Below the pieces are notes generated by a model, which saw only the letters and a list, made by a program, of their open reading frames with translations, did no database searches and was not told where the DNA came from. A stretch of 6,043 nt of DNA from G963674665 sp964609625 (lineage in GTDB: Bacteria; Desulfobacterota; Desulfovibrionia; Desulfovibrionales; Desulfovibrionaceae). Below, one piece after another: positions 6,033 to 6,043 of this stretch (positions within the stretch are counted from its first letter, which is position 1; every line of letters begins with the position of its first letter). A program made the position numbers and the translations under genes. The stretch covers positions 1 through 6,043 of the forward strand of contig CAZSRS010000092.1 of NCBI GenBank assembly GCA_964609625.1, in the 5' to 3' direction.

Positions 6033-6043
6033 ATAATCACAGC
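5990..6043. repeat. Right copy of the 54-bp inverted repeat, probable insertion-sequence end
   Basis: This copy is the reverse complement of 2-55 except at 6032. Similarity begins sharply at 5990, exactly where the endonuclease loses its family sequence. The element edge reads ACAGGACTTTCGCC into the repeat. The base difference at 6032 creates the TAA that ends the chimeric endonuclease frame; the left-copy version would read TAT. The bases just inside the two junctions (CCTCAT before 5990 and GGACAA after 55) do not match, so they are not the two target duplications of one insertion event. Confidence 0.75.

Noticed and set aside
1..6043. Window as a closed circular element
   Set aside because: The end sequences are inverted rather than direct repeats, and the flanks inside the junctions show no matching target duplication.
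1..6043. tRNA, rRNA, CRISPR array or riboswitch
   Set aside because: I saw no repeat-spacer pattern, cloverleaf or recognisable RNA core, and almost all of the sequence is accounted for by coding regions.

Overview
The window holds two gene blocks on the + strand. The first is a phosphonate/phosphite-type ABC importer, phnD-phnC-phnE-phnE. The second is a tandem restriction-modification pair of the PstI/BsuBI type, with the methyltransferase first and the endonuclease second. The gene families suggest a Gram-negative bacterium. The PhnD subtype, with its Cys/Asp-rich N-terminus, resembles proteins I associate with sulfate-reducing Desulfovibrio-like bacteria, but that placement is weak and rests on recall.

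Layout: about 1-55 is one copy of a repeat. 15-932 is phnD, which has lost its native start and signal peptide. 939-1790 is phnC. 1787-1843 is an 18-codon bridging ORF. 1840-2640 and 2640-3455 are two tandem permease genes. 3456-3738 is a gene-poor spacer where composition changes from GC-rich to more AT-rich. 3739-5268 is the methyltransferase. 5265-6032 is the endonuclease, cut off before the end of its catalytic domain. 5990-6043 is the second copy of the repeat, in inverted orientation.

The strongest structural signal is that both window ends carry the same sequence inverted: 2-55 against 5990-6043, with 53 of 54 positions matching. Each copy runs straight into a truncated gene, phnD on the left and the endonuclease on the right. 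The simplest reading is that insertion-sequence ends lie in both genes, and that the window is a stretch lying between two copies of a multi-copy element, possibly a short-read contig that stops at those repeats.

Functionally, PhnD would capture a phosphonate, phosphite or similar oxyanion in the periplasm, the two PhnE proteins would form the channel, and PhnC would power it. As written, PhnD could not be exported. In the second block the methyltransferase looks complete, while the nuclease has lost its last conserved segment. The cell would then carry an orphan modification enzyme, predicted by homology to act at CTGCAG. I see no sign of a wholly new system. The interest is in the repeat junctions, the coupling mini-ORF and the mosaic composition of the endonuclease.
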